DNA of 64,000 nt from Roseithermus sacchariphilus (lineage in GTDB: Bacteria; Bacteroidota; Rhodothermia; Rhodothermales; MEBIC09517), in NCBI GenBank assembly GCA_003285105.1, contig CP030158.1, positions 2,896,664 through 2,960,663 on the forward strand, in the 5' to 3' direction. Numbering within the stretch: position 1 is the first letter of the stretch; every line of letters begins with the position of its first letter. The notes beneath the pieces were generated by a model, which was not told the DNA's origin, searched no databases, and worked only from the letters and a program-made list of their open reading frames with translations. Position numbers and translations under genes: made by a program. This document shows positions 1-8,560 of this stretch, in pieces.

Positions 1-1
1 C

Positions 2-760
2 GACGCGGCCGGCCGGCTCGGCGGGGCGGTGACCGAGGCGGTGCAGCACGCCTACCTCCGGGCCGGCTGGACGGCGGGGCGGCACGACGAGGCGGCGGAC
101 CACCTGGCGCAGGAGCTGGCCTTCCTGGCCTTCCTGGCCGGAGCGGAGGCCGAGGCCCTGGAGGACGGCCTCCCGGCCGAAGCCGCTCGGATGCGTCGCC
201 ACGCGCGGGCCTTCCTGGATGCGCACCTGCTGCCCTGGCTGCCCGCCTTCGTGCAGGCGGTGCAGCAGCAGGAGGATCCCTTCTACACCGCCCTCGCCGG
301 GCTGACCCTGGAGCTGGCGCTGGACCACCGTGCCGCGCCGGACACCGCCGGCGGCGCGCCCCGGCCCGCGCTGCCGCCGCCCCCGCCGCTGCTCGACGAG
401 GCCCGCACCGGCCTGAAGGACATTGCGGCCTACCTGGTGACGACGGCCTGGAGCGGGCTCTACCTGGGCCAGGCCGACCTGGCCCGCCTCGGGAGGACGG
501 TGCAGGTGCCCCGCGGCTTCGGCGCCCGGGCGCAGACGCTGCACCACCTGCTGGAGACGGCGGTGACCTTCGACCGGCTGCCGGCCCTGCTGGATGCCCT
601 GCGCGACCGCGCCGCCGCCGGGCAGGCGGCCTACGAGGCGCTCGCGGCTGACCATCCCGTCCTGCGCGAGATCGCGGCGGCCTGGCGGGAGCGCCTCGCG
701 GGCACCGTGCACCTGCTCGGCCGGATGCAGGCGGCCGCGGTCAGTACAGAAACGGGATGA
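2..760 (+). CDS. TorD/DmsD-family molybdoenzyme chaperone, 5'-truncated by window edge
   Basis: TorD-family proteins are cytoplasmic chaperones that hold a molybdopterin (DMSO-reductase-family) apoenzyme until its cofactor is inserted. The frame is open to the first base. A GTG at 29 is available, but the family normally has about 100 residues before the conserved DHLxxEL helix, which here lies only about 24 residues after that GTG, so the true start is probably upstream of the window. Visible family marks are the DHLAQELAFLAFL helix and, about 50 residues later, the FLDAHLLPWLPAF segment followed by an aromatic FYTALA helix. A Pro-rich linker and a further helical C-terminal part follow. The partner molybdoenzyme is presumably upstream. 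The last 20 bases overlap the end of the convergent methyltransferase gene. Family assignment is by motif reading only. Confidence 0.75.
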   Translation, partial: DAAGRLGGAVTEAVQHAYLRAGWTAGRHDEAADHLAQELAFLAFLAGAEAEALEDGLPAEAARMRRHARAFLDAHLLPWLPAFVQAVQQQEDPFYTALAGLTLELALDHRAAPDTAGGAPRPALPPPPPLLDEARTGLKDIAAYLVTTAWSGLYLGQADLARLGRTVQVPRGFGARAQTLHHLLETAVTFDRLPALLDALRDRAAAGQAAYEALAADHPVLREIAAAWRERLAGTVHLLGRMQAAAVSTETG

Positions 761-1199
761 GGCGATACGTCCGCTCGCGGTAGGCGGCGTACCCGTCCCG
801 CTCGGCCGTCAGGGCCGCCTCCTCCAGGTGGAGCTTGAGCAGCAGGTCCGCCAGCAGCAGCCCGCCCAGCCCGAGGCGGAGCGGGTTCGGGCGGGCGGCG
901 ACGAGCGCCCCGCAGAAGAGCAGCACCGCCAGGTACATCGGGTGGCGGATGACGGCGTACGGGCCGCGCTCGACCAGCGGCGCACCCGGGCGGGGCCGGT
1001 GGGTGAGGTTGAACCGCCCGGGCCGCATCACCCCGATGGCCCACAGCCCCAGCCCCACCGCGGCGGCCTGCACCCCCGCCAGCCACGGCGCGGTCGCCCA
1101 CAGCGGCCCCGTCGCCAGCACCGCGCCGATGCAGGCAAACTGAATCCCCGCCAGCACGGGCGGCAACCAGGTAGGAGTCGTCGGTGTTGTCTTATCCAT
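741..1199 (-). CDS. Isoprenylcysteine carboxyl methyltransferase (ICMT)/PEMT-family membrane protein
   Basis: A 152-residue integral membrane protein with about four hydrophobic segments. It carries the family core: GPYAVIRHPMYLAVLL in the middle (the RHPxY SAM-binding/catalytic segment) and a C-terminal EEAALTAERDGYAAYRERTYR helix ending in IPFLY. Bacterial members use SAM to methylate small or lipidic substrates, and the substrate cannot be inferred here. It ends tail-to-tail with the TorD-like gene, overlapping it by 20 bases. A second member of the family occurs at 43323-43781. Confidence 0.85.
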   Translation of the reverse strand: MDKTTPTTPTWLPPVLAGIQFACIGAVLATGPLWATAPWLAGVQAAAVGLGLWAIGVMRPGRFNLTHRPRPGAPLVERGPYAVIRHPMYLAVLLFCGALVAARPNPLRLGLGGLLLADLLLKLHLEEAALTAERDGYAAYRERTYRLIPFLY

Positions 1200-1222
1200 C
1201 CATCCCAGACGCGAGAGGAACC

Positions 1223-1417
1223 ATGCACGTCCCCGAAGCCCGTTACGCCGAGATCGCCCGCGAGATCGCCAGCGACGACAGTCCCGTCGGCATCGACGCG
1301 AAGAAAACCCACATCCTCATCATCCACCTGCTCGAACGCATCGAACGGCGCCTCGACGCCATCGAGGCCGAACTGCGTGAACGGGAAGAAGGCAGCTACG
1401 ACACCCGGGCGGATTGA
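1223..1417 (+). CDS. Small acidic helical protein of unknown function
   Basis: A 64-residue protein. I chose the ATG at 1223 because a purine-rich GAGAGGAA lies just upstream; an in-frame start at 1184 would overlap the divergent methyltransferase start. The sequence is charged: an N-terminal EARYAEIAREIASDD segment, then a HILIIHLLERIERRLDAIEAELRERE helix likely to form a short coiled coil. No catalytic motif or membrane segment is visible. I do not recognise the family. It ends 35 bases before the convergent SulP gene. Confidence 0.5.
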   Translation: MHVPEARYAEIAREIASDDSPVGIDAKKTHILIIHLLERIERRLDAIEAELREREEGSYDTRAD

Positions 1418-1452
1418 GCGGTCGGCGGTGCGCAGGTGCCGGGCCGCGGTGG

Positions 1453-3231
1453 CTACGACGTCGGTTCGAGCTTGTCCGGGACGTCGTCCAGGTACTCCTC
1501 GGCGCGGCCCCAGCCGGTGAGGATGTGGCGGACGGCGCGGTGGGGGCTCAGGAAGAAGTGGTCCGGGCCGAGTTTGTCGTAGAGGCCGCTGCGCTTCATC
1601 ATGTCCATCACCGGCTCCTTCACGCCCCCGAAGTACAGCGCCACCCCGCGCTCGGCCAGCGTGCCGGCGATGTGGTGCAGCGCGGCGGCGGCCGTCGTGT
1701 CCAGGTCGTTGATGCTGCTGGCGTCGATCAACACGGCGCGGATGGCGTGGTCGTCGTCCCGGATGCGTTCCAGGATCAGGTCCTTCAGAAACTCGGCGTT
1801 GGCGAACGAGAAGGAGGCGTCCACCCGCAGGATCAGGATGCCTTCGAGCGGGACGGCGTCCGGGTAGCGGGCCAGGTCACGGAAGGAGCGGGTGCCCGGC
1901 AGGTGGCCGAGCTCGGCCACGTTGGGGTGGCCGATGCGGTACATGATGGCCACCACCGACGCCGCGATCCCGATCAGCACGCCCTGATGAATGCCGATGA
2001 GCAGCGTCGCCGCGAACGTCAGCAGGGCGATGGCGCCGTCGATGCGTTTGACCCGGAGCAGGAACCGCAGCTCCTGGACGTCGATCATCCCGAAGGCGGC
2101 CACCATGATGATGGCGGCGAAGACGGGAATGGGGAGGAAGTAGAACAGCGGCGTCAGAAAGAGCAGCGTCAGCGCGATGACGGCGGCGGAGAAGACGTTG
2201 GCGAGCGGCGTACGGGCGCCGGCCTGCTCGTTGACCGCCGTGCGGGAGAAGCTGCCGGACACCGGGATGCTGCGGAAGAACCCGCCCACGAAGTTCAGCG
2301 CCCCCAGCGCGAACAGCTCCCGGTTGGGGCGGACGCTGTAGCGGTGCCGGGCGGCAAAGACCTTCCCCAGGGAGATCACGTTCATGAACTGCACGAGCGC
2401 GAGCGTCACGGCCGTCGGCAGCAGGGCGCGCAGCGTGTCGGGCGACAGCGCCGGCACGGTCGGCGCCGGCAGGCCGGTGGGGATCTCCCCGACGATGGCC
2501 ACCCCGTCCCGGTACAGGCCGAGGCCCCAGACCAGCAGCGTGCCCGCGATGACGGCGACGATGGGGCCGGGCACCTTCGGGGCGAATCGCCGCAGGAGCA
2601 GCAGCAGCGCGATGCCGCCCAGCCCGATCAGCAGCGTCGGCAGGTGGACGTCGGTCAGGTGCCGGGCGGCTTCCCAGAGCAGGGTGTAGATGTAAGGGGT
2701 TCGCGGCAGGGACACGCCCAGCAGGTTGGCGAGCTGGCTGAACCCGATGGTGAGTGCGGCGGCGGCCGTGAAGCCGGCGATGACGGGGCGGGAGAGCAGG
2801 TTCACCACGAAGCCCAGCCGCAGGGCCCCCATGAGCATCTGGAGGGCTCCCACCATCAGCGCCAGCACGAGCGCCAGCTGGATGTATTCGGCCGATCCTG
2901 CGGCGGCAAAGGGCGCCAGCCCGGCGGCGATGATGAGCGAGTCGATCGCCACGATGCCGACCGCCAGGTGGCGCGACGTCCCGAAGAGCGGGTACACCAC
3001 CAGCGGCACCAGCGAGGCGTAGAGGCCGTAGATCGGCGGCACGCCGGCCAGCAGCGCGTAGGCCATCCCCTGCGGAATGAGCATCACCCCGACCGTCAGC
3101 CCGGCGATGAGGTCGCCGCGGAGGTCGCGCCGGTCGTATCCGGGCAGCCACTGCGCGACGGTGAACAGCCGCGCCAGCGCATGGCGGCGGCGTTGCGCGG
3201 AGGGTGGACCGGGGGGCGGCGATGCGGTCAT
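1453..3231 (-). CDS. SulP-family anion transporter with C-terminal STAS domain (copy 1)
   Basis: A 592-residue inner-membrane transporter. The N-terminal transport domain (about residues 20-430) has the SulP signature DLIAGLTVGVMLIPQGMAYALLAG followed by IYGLYASL, and a late SFSRTAVNEQAGARTPLAN segment typical of the family core. A STAS domain occupies about residues 455-570 (ILRVDASFSFANAEFLKD; DTTAAAALHHIAGTL). SulP proteins carry sulfate, bicarbonate or other anions, and sequence alone does not decide which. The start codon overlaps the stop of the preceding gene by 4 bases (ATGA), so the two are translationally coupled. A second SulP precedes that gene, giving a SulP / carbonic-anhydrase-like / SulP operon that favours bicarbonate as one substrate. 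Copies 1 and 2 are clearly paralogous but well diverged. Confidence 0.92.
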   Translation of the reverse strand: MTASPPPGPPSAQRRRHALARLFTVAQWLPGYDRRDLRGDLIAGLTVGVMLIPQGMAYALLAGVPPIYGLYASLVPLVVYPLFGTSRHLAVGIVAIDSLIIAAGLAPFAAAGSAEYIQLALVLALMVGALQMLMGALRLGFVVNLLSRPVIAGFTAAAALTIGFSQLANLLGVSLPRTPYIYTLLWEAARHLTDVHLPTLLIGLGGIALLLLLRRFAPKVPGPIVAVIAGTLLVWGLGLYRDGVAIVGEIPTGLPAPTVPALSPDTLRALLPTAVTLALVQFMNVISLGKVFAARHRYSVRPNRELFALGALNFVGGFFRSIPVSGSFSRTAVNEQAGARTPLANVFSAAVIALTLLFLTPLFYFLPIPVFAAIIMVAAFGMIDVQELRFLLRVKRIDGAIALLTFAATLLIGIHQGVLIGIAASVVAIMYRIGHPNVAELGHLPGTRSFRDLARYPDAVPLEGILILRVDASFSFANAEFLKDLILERIRDDDHAIRAVLIDASSINDLDTTAAAALHHIAGTLAERGVALYFGGVKEPVMDMMKRSGLYDKLGPDHFFLSPHRAVRHILTGWGRAEEYLDDVPDKLEPTS

Positions 3232-4133
3232 CGCAGATGCAGGGCCTCGGGCGAGACGTCGACGTCATAGACCGGCAGGTCCGGTGCGAGGAACCGCAGG
3301 GTGGCCTGCAGGTGGGCGGCCGCCGTTTCCTCCTGCAACGCCGCGAAGGCGGTCGCTTCGGCCGGGGTGAGGAGCCCCAGGTCTTCGAGGAACCGCACGT
3401 GTTGCCGGCGCAGATAGGCCACGGCCTCCGGGTGGTGCACGAAGAGCTGGTACGCGCCGAACTGCGGGCATTGCAGGACGACGGGGGGATGGGACCCGCG
3501 GGTCGTGTGCACGTTTACCACGGCCCGCTCATGATGTTCGCCCGGCAGCACGTCGAACGTCAGCCGGTCGTCTCCCGCCCACAGCGTCTCGAAGAACCGC
3601 TCCAGCACCGCCCGGAGCAGGTCGGGCCGGACGTGGTAGGCCGTCGGATGCTCGAGCATCCGCCGCAGGTGGCCGCAGCCCACCGCGGCCGGTTCGGTCA
3701 GCAGCCGGCGCAGGGCCGGGCGGGCGGCCTCCGGCGGGTGCCGCAGGAAGGCCTCGATTTCGGCCGGGGCGGCCGGCGCGTAGGACGCCAGCGCCGGGTG
3801 CTGGCGCATGGCCTCGTGCAGCGCCGCCAGGGCGTGGGTGTCCGTGTGCAGGTAGAAGTGCCCGAAGGTATCCAGGTACGCCGCGAAGAGCCGGTCGACG
3901 TCCGCCCGCGCGAGGGGGCTGTGCCGGAAGCGCTCCAGCGTAGCCAGCAGCAGCACGAACAGCCCGGCGTCGCCGCCCGGAGCGCCGACGACGCAGGCGG
4001 GGTTCCGCCCGTCGACACACCCGATCGGGTGGTGCCTCAGCGCCTCGACCGGCACCGCCACGGCCCGGCGGCGCATGGCCTGAAGGTGGGCATCCAGCTC
4101 GGCACGGGTCAGCGGCGTCGTGGACGTCGGCAT
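3228..4133 (-). CDS. Carbonic-anhydrase-like protein encoded between two SulP transporters (tentative)
   Basis: A 301-residue soluble protein without signal peptide or membrane segment. Near the N-terminus it has a C-x-D-x-R motif (C39, D41, R43) followed by PGGDAGLF. Later it has an HTDTH cluster (H96, D98, H100) and a GCGH segment (C153, H155). The C-x-D-x-R plus downstream His/Cys layout resembles zinc sites of beta-, epsilon- or zeta-type carbonic anhydrases. The spacing does not match the classical beta-type HxxC motif, so this would be a divergent member. It lies 16 bases after the upstream SulP gene and overlaps the downstream SulP gene by 4 bases, which fits CO2/bicarbonate interconversion beside a bicarbonate carrier. 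That role is inference; another metal enzyme or an unstudied family is possible. Confidence 0.45.
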   Translation of the reverse strand: MPTSTTPLTRAELDAHLQAMRRRAVAVPVEALRHHPIGCVDGRNPACVVGAPGGDAGLFVLLLATLERFRHSPLARADVDRLFAAYLDTFGHFYLHTDTHALAALHEAMRQHPALASYAPAAPAEIEAFLRHPPEAARPALRRLLTEPAAVGCGHLRRMLEHPTAYHVRPDLLRAVLERFFETLWAGDDRLTFDVLPGEHHERAVVNVHTTRGSHPPVVLQCPQFGAYQLFVHHPEAVAYLRRQHVRFLEDLGLLTPAEATAFAALQEETAAAHLQATLRFLAPDLPVYDVDVSPEALHLR

Positions 4134-4149
4134 GGGAGGGTCGGTCTGT

Positions 4150-5883
4150 TCACGCTTCGGTCAGCGCCGCGGCGGGTGGGGCCGCGGCCGTGCCGGCGCC
4201 GGTGGCCGCTTCGGTGGCCGCTTCGGCGGCCTCCACGGCGGCGTGCACCTCCAGGAAGAAGCGGTCTGCCCCGATGAGATCGGCCACCCCGGCTCGCTTC
4301 AGCCGATCCATCACCGGACCTTTCACCCCGGCCATGTACAGCGCCACCCCCCGCTCCCGCAGCGTGGTCACCAGCTCCTTCAGCGCGTGCGCCGCCGTCG
4401 AGTCGATCCGGTTGATCGGGTAGGCATCCAGGACGAGGGCCTGCAACGCCGGCGAGCGCTCGACCAGCCGCTCCACCTGCTCCTTGAAGTAGGCCACGTT
4501 GGCGAAGTAGAGCGAGGCGTCCATGCGCAGGATGGCGACGCGGCTGTTGACCAGGGCATCCGGGTACCGCTCCACGTTGCGGTAGGTCGACGTGTTCGGC
4601 AGGCGGCCCATGACGGCCGTGTGCGGCCGCGAGCTCTGCTGGATGACCAGCACCAGCGACACGACCACCCCGACGAGGATGCCTTCTTCGATGCCCAGAC
4701 CGAGCGTGGCCAGGAACGTCACGGCCATCAGCGCCAGGTCCCGGCGGTCCGTCTTCCAGAGGAAGCGAGCCTCTTTCCAGTCGATCAGCCCGAAGACGGC
4801 CACCATCACGATGGCGGCCAGCACGGCGTTGGGCAGGTAGTAGAACAGCGGCGTCAGGAAGAGCAGCGTCAGCGCGATCACGCCCGCGCTGATGAGCGAG
4901 GCCACCGTCGTCTGCGCGCCGGCCTGCGCGTTGACCGCCGTGCGCGAGAAGCCGCCGGTGACCGGGTAGGAGCGGAAGAACGCCCCGATCAGGTTCGCCA
5001 GCCCCAGCCCCACCAGCTCGCGGTTGGGATCGACCTCATAGCGGTTCTTCGTGGCATAGACCTTCGCCACCGCGATGGACTCCATGAAGCCCACCAGCGC
5101 GATGGTCAGCGCAATCGGCAGCAGCGCCTCCAGGCTCGCCAGGCTGATCGGCGGCACCACCGGCGTGGGCAACCCGCCCGGCACCGCCCCCACGATGGCC
5201 ATCCCGCGTTCGTGCAGGCCGAGGCCCCAGACGGCCAGCGTCCCCAGCACCACCACCACGAGCGCCCCGGGGATGCGTCTCCATCGCTTCATAAACGCCA
5301 GCAGGACGATGCTGCCCAGCCCCAGCACCAGCGTCGGCACGTGCACCGAGTCGATCTGCTGGAGGGCGTTCCAGAGAATCTCGTGGATGTAGTTCGAGCG
5401 CGGGATGGGCACGCCCAGCAGGTGCTTGAGCTGGCTCAACCCGATGATCAGGGCCGCGGCCGACGTGAACCCGGCCAGCACCGGGTGCGAGAGGAAGTTC
5501 GTCAGAAAGCCGAAGCGGGCCAGCCCCAGCGCGAGCTGGAGGGCGCCCACCATCAGCGCCAGCAGCAGCGCCAGCTCGATGTAGCGCTCGGTGTCGCCGC
5601 CGGCCAGCGGTGCCACGCCGGCAGCCACCAGCAACGACACCATCGCCACCGGCCCGACGGCCAGCTGCCGCGACGTGCCGAACAGGGCGTAGACGATGAT
5701 CGGGACCAGCGAGGCGTAGAGCCCGTAGATCGGCGGCAGCCCGGCGATGAGGGCATAGGCCATCCCCTGCGGGATCAGCATCACCCCGACCGTCAGACCC
5801 GCCGACAGGTCCCCCTGAAACCGATCCCGTCCGTAGCCGGCGAGTTGCGCTCGGAGGGGGAAGATTCTGGCGAGGTACGACAT
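4150..5883 (-). CDS. SulP-family anion transporter with C-terminal STAS domain (copy 2)
   Basis: A 577-residue transporter with the same architecture as copy 1: a FQGDLSAGLTVGVMLIPQG entry motif near residue 25, IYGLYASL, a GGFSRTAVNAQAGAQTTVAS segment, and a STAS domain from about residue 430 (ILRMDASLYFANVAYFKE; IDSTAAHALKELVTTL). The protein ends in an Ala-rich tail. It is the first of three tightly spaced leftward genes, the carbonic-anhydrase-like gene following after 16 bases. The MBL-rhodanese gene lies 131 bases upstream in the same direction and may share the transcript. Sulfate or bicarbonate are both possible cargos: the MBL neighbour argues for sulfur anions, the carbonic-anhydrase-like neighbour for bicarbonate. 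Confidence 0.92.
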   Translation of the reverse strand: MSYLARIFPLRAQLAGYGRDRFQGDLSAGLTVGVMLIPQGMAYALIAGLPPIYGLYASLVPIIVYALFGTSRQLAVGPVAMVSLLVAAGVAPLAGGDTERYIELALLLALMVGALQLALGLARFGFLTNFLSHPVLAGFTSAAALIIGLSQLKHLLGVPIPRSNYIHEILWNALQQIDSVHVPTLVLGLGSIVLLAFMKRWRRIPGALVVVVLGTLAVWGLGLHERGMAIVGAVPGGLPTPVVPPISLASLEALLPIALTIALVGFMESIAVAKVYATKNRYEVDPNRELVGLGLANLIGAFFRSYPVTGGFSRTAVNAQAGAQTTVASLISAGVIALTLLFLTPLFYYLPNAVLAAIVMVAVFGLIDWKEARFLWKTDRRDLALMAVTFLATLGLGIEEGILVGVVVSLVLVIQQSSRPHTAVMGRLPNTSTYRNVERYPDALVNSRVAILRMDASLYFANVAYFKEQVERLVERSPALQALVLDAYPINRIDSTAAHALKELVTTLRERGVALYMAGVKGPVMDRLKRAGVADLIGADRFFLEVHAAVEAAEAATEAATGAGTAAAPPAAALTEA

Positions 5884-6014
5884 GAACCGTTGCGATCAGC
5901 GATGTACGTGGTGTGCGTTGGGCCGCCGTTCGGGGCGGGGTGGCCCGGCGGCGGTAGGCGGAACGCACCGCGTCCCCCGCGCCGGCCGGGCCGACCTCCC
6001 GCCCCGAGCAGGCA

Positions 6015-7484
6015 TCAGGCGGCGACGGCGTCCTCTTCGGTCACCACCGGGCCGATCTCCCGGTAGGCCTCGAAGGCGTCGTTGACCAGCTTCACCTTGC
6101 GGCCGCTCCGGCGGAGGAAGGCCGCCGCCGCCGAAGCCCGCGCGCCCGTGCCACAGTGGACCAGCAGCGTCCGGTCCGCCGGGATGCCCGTGATGTATTC
6201 GGGCAGGCGCGTGTACGAGGCGTTGATCGCGTCCGGGACGTGCCCGGCGTCGTACTCGGAGCGGAAGCGCACGTCCACCACCGCGACGTCCTCGCGGGTG
6301 CGCAGGGCCTCCACGTCCTTGAACGTGATCTCCTCGATGGAGGCATAGGCGCCTCCCTCGGCGAAGTAGCGCTCCAGCGTGGCCGGCTCGGCATAGCCGA
6401 CGATGCGGTCGTAGCCGATCCGCACCAGATCGCGCACGGCTTCGTCGAGGTGCCGCTCGTCGATGATCAGGTAGATCGGAAGCGTCTCATCGACCACGAG
6501 CGAGCCGACGACCGTGTTGAACGTCTTGTTCATCGGCGCGTAGAGCGCCCCCGGGATGTGGTGCCGCATGAAGGCCGAGCGGTCGAGCCGGGTATCCACG
6601 AGCACGAGGTCGTCCCGGTCGGCCAGGTCCTTCAGCTCCTCCGGCGTCAGCCGTCGGGGAGCGGGCAGGTCGCCCAGCACGGGGGCGCCGAGCTTGTTGT
6701 CCCGCTTCATCCGGGCGAAGTACATCTGCGGCTCGGGCTGCCCGGAGAGGATGGCGCGGACGAACGTGTCTTCCCCCCGCTTCGCCGCGTCGATCGACGG
6801 GTTGAAGTGCTTCTCGTAGCCGACGGTCGACTGCGGCACGGCGCCGAGCGCCTTGCCGCAGGTGGAGCCGGCACCGTGGGCGGGCCAGACCTGCAGGAAG
6901 TCGGGCAGGTCGAGGAAGCGCTGCACGGACCGGTAGAGCGTCCGGGCCGAGGGCTCCATCACGCCGGCTACCTTCGCCGCGGATTCTAGCAGGTCGGGGC
7001 GGCCCAGGTCGTTGACGAACACGAAGTCGCCCGTGACGATGCCCATCGGCTCGTCGGCGCCGCCGCCGTGGTCGTAGATCAGGAAGCTCATGTGCTCGGG
7101 CGTATGGCCCGGCGTGTGGACGGCTTTGATCTCGATGTTGCCGACCTTGAACGAGTCGCCGTCCTTCAGGAGCGTGTAGTCGTAGGGCGTGCCGTCCTGG
7201 CGCGTGCCTTTCACCCACTCATACTTCCAGTTCTCGTCGCCCTCGTCCGAGAGGTAGAGCTTCGTGTTGAAGCGCTCGGCGAACTCGCGCGCGCCGGAGA
7301 GAAAGTCCGCGTGGATGTGTGTCTCGGTGACGGCCACGATCCGGACCCCTTCTTGCTCGGCCAGCCTCAGGTACTGGTCGATGTCTCGCTCCGGGTCGAT
7401 GATGAGGGCCTCCTTGGTCTGCTGACACCCGATGAGGTAGGCGTACTGGGCCAGCTTGGGATCGAAGATCTGTCGGAAAAGCAT
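6015..7484 (-). CDS. MBL-fold persulfide-dioxygenase-like protein with two rhodanese domains
   Basis: A 489-residue cytoplasmic protein. The N-terminal metallo-beta-lactamase domain (about 1-250) has the THIHADF metal motif (H56, H58, D60) and later AVHTPGHTPEH and GDFVFVNDLG segments, which supply the other ligands expected of ETHE1/CstB-type persulfide dioxygenases. Two rhodanese modules follow. The first (about 275-370) has no Cys at the active-site position (reads IYLIIDE). The second (about 375-480) has LLVHCGTGARAS, so only it can be sulfurtransferase-active. Enzymes of this build oxidise glutathione or CoA persulfide to sulfite and shuttle sulfane sulfur. The leftward SulP operon downstream could handle the resulting oxyanions; that link is inferred from position only. 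Confidence 0.85.
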   Translation of the reverse strand: MLFRQIFDPKLAQYAYLIGCQQTKEALIIDPERDIDQYLRLAEQEGVRIVAVTETHIHADFLSGAREFAERFNTKLYLSDEGDENWKYEWVKGTRQDGTPYDYTLLKDGDSFKVGNIEIKAVHTPGHTPEHMSFLIYDHGGGADEPMGIVTGDFVFVNDLGRPDLLESAAKVAGVMEPSARTLYRSVQRFLDLPDFLQVWPAHGAGSTCGKALGAVPQSTVGYEKHFNPSIDAAKRGEDTFVRAILSGQPEPQMYFARMKRDNKLGAPVLGDLPAPRRLTPEELKDLADRDDLVLVDTRLDRSAFMRHHIPGALYAPMNKTFNTVVGSLVVDETLPIYLIIDERHLDEAVRDLVRIGYDRIVGYAEPATLERYFAEGGAYASIEEITFKDVEALRTREDVAVVDVRFRSEYDAGHVPDAINASYTRLPEYITGIPADRTLLVHCGTGARASAAAAFLRRSGRKVKLVNDAFEAYREIGPVVTEEDAVAA

Positions 7485-8139
7485 GGGGATACCTCCGTCT
7501 GACGTGATGAGCGGTGGCGCCGTGAGCGAGCCTGAACCGGCCGCCCGACTCCAGCATGTTATAACAAGTTGTGGACAAGGGCAATATATATTGATCCGGT
7601 AATAAGGTTCCGGTTCTCTGTCAAATCTTCACACGGCGTTCGCAGAGGCCGAATGCGGGAGCGAATGCGGGAGATGGAGGCAATCTCATGAGATCCCGCC
7701 GTATAAAAAAGAAGGATCGAGCGGATCGAAATGCGAGGGAAGTCCCTGCGAGCGTTGTCCGCCGGAAGCGTACGCCGCCGGTCGTCGATGCGGTGAACGC
7801 TTCTGTTCTCGTCTATTGTATAACTTTATAGTTGTATAATGGGATCCGGGCGGTGCCGTGGGCGGCACGGGGTGGGTTGGCGGCGCGGCCCGGGTAGGGG
7901 GTCACGCGGGGCCGTGTGCGGGCAGGGGCGGGGCGATTCCGGGAGGACGCCTTCGGTCGCGCCGGCGCGCCGGGATTGCATCTGTGCCGTCGGTTCGCGT
8001 AACTAGGGGAGGGATGACGCCTCCGGATGCGTCCGCCGTGGCGGGCCCATCGATCCGCCGTTCTCGATGCGAGGCGCTCGTCTGATCGTCCCCGTGCGGG
8101 CTCCGGCCCGGCTTCTGGCTCTTCTTTTCCGGTGGCGCC
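7485..8139. other. 655-bp non-coding stretch with AT-rich islands
   Basis: No convincing gene is visible. Three AT-rich patches stand out from the GC-rich background, at about 7555-7612, 7700-7725 and 7810-7842. The first lies directly upstream of the MBL gene on the minus strand and contains a TATAAC-like box that could be its -10 region. A 12-base tandem (GAATGCGGGAGM) occurs twice at 7651-7674. The GC-rich 3' half contains only shadow reading frames. The stretch separates the leftward sulfur/anion genes from the rightward coiled-coil genes, so it should contain promoters for both directions. Confidence 0.6.
7816..7839. repeat. Direct repeat TTGTATAA x2, 16-bp period
   Basis: TTGTATAA occurs at 7816-7823 and again at 7832-7839, separated by an AT-rich spacer (CTTTATAG). 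A 16-bp start-to-start spacing of identical 8-mers in an otherwise GC-rich region resembles a direct-repeat operator or promoter elements. It lies 300 bases before the coiled-coil genes. No binding factor can be named. Confidence 0.35.
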
Positions 8140-8544
8140 ATGGACCTCGACCCGAAAACGCTGCTGGCCGGCTTGATGATCGCGGCCGTGGTGGCCGTTG
8201 CCGCCGTGCTGGTGGATCGCAGCGTGTTCTGGCCGGAGGACGATGCGTTCGAGCAGCGGCTGCGCGCCCTCGAGGACAGCCTGGCCCGCTCGCAGGCCCT
8301 GCGCGATTCGCTCCAAGCCGACATCGACCGCCGCTATGTTCGCCTCACTCAACTCACGGCCCGTGCCGACAGCCTGCAGCGTGCCCTCTCGGATCGAGAC
8401 GCGGCGATTCTTCGGCAGGAGCGGCTCCTGCGTACCATCCAGGGAAACCTCACGGCGTATCCGCTCCCGGATGATTCTCTGTTGTTTGATCTCAATCGCC
8501 TGCTGCGTGAGGCCCGACGCCTCGAAGGCGCAGCTCCGCGTTAG
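8140..8544 (+). CDS. Membrane-anchored coiled-coil protein of unknown function (N-terminal TM)
   Basis: A 134-residue protein. One hydrophobic segment lies at about residues 8-27 (LLAGLMIAAVVAVAAVLVD), followed by an outside-facing or cytoplasmic helical region rich in heptads (EQRLRALEDSLARSQALRDSLQADI onward) up to about residue 110. It stops 16 bases before the next ATG, and the downstream gene has a mirror-image layout with coiled coil first and TM last. Coding-like sequence continues in the +1 frame across the stop, so the two may be one frameshifted gene or a translationally coupled pair. I do not recognise the family. Confidence 0.5.
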   Translation: MDLDPKTLLAGLMIAAVVAVAAVLVDRSVFWPEDDAFEQRLRALEDSLARSQALRDSLQADIDRRYVRLTQLTARADSLQRALSDRDAAILRQERLLRTIQGNLTAYPLPDDSLLFDLNRLLREARRLEGAAPR

Positions 8545-8560
8545 GCCGGACAGCGTCATC

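Noticed and set aside
1414-3270. Long plus-strand open frame opposite SulP copy 1
   Set aside because: A GC-rich antisense shadow: Arg/Gly/His/Asp/Gln-rich with no domain, and wholly opposite a clear SulP gene.
4120-6066. 648-codon plus-strand frame opposite SulP copy 2
   Set aside because: Same antisense-shadow composition; the minus-strand SulP has complete family motifs.
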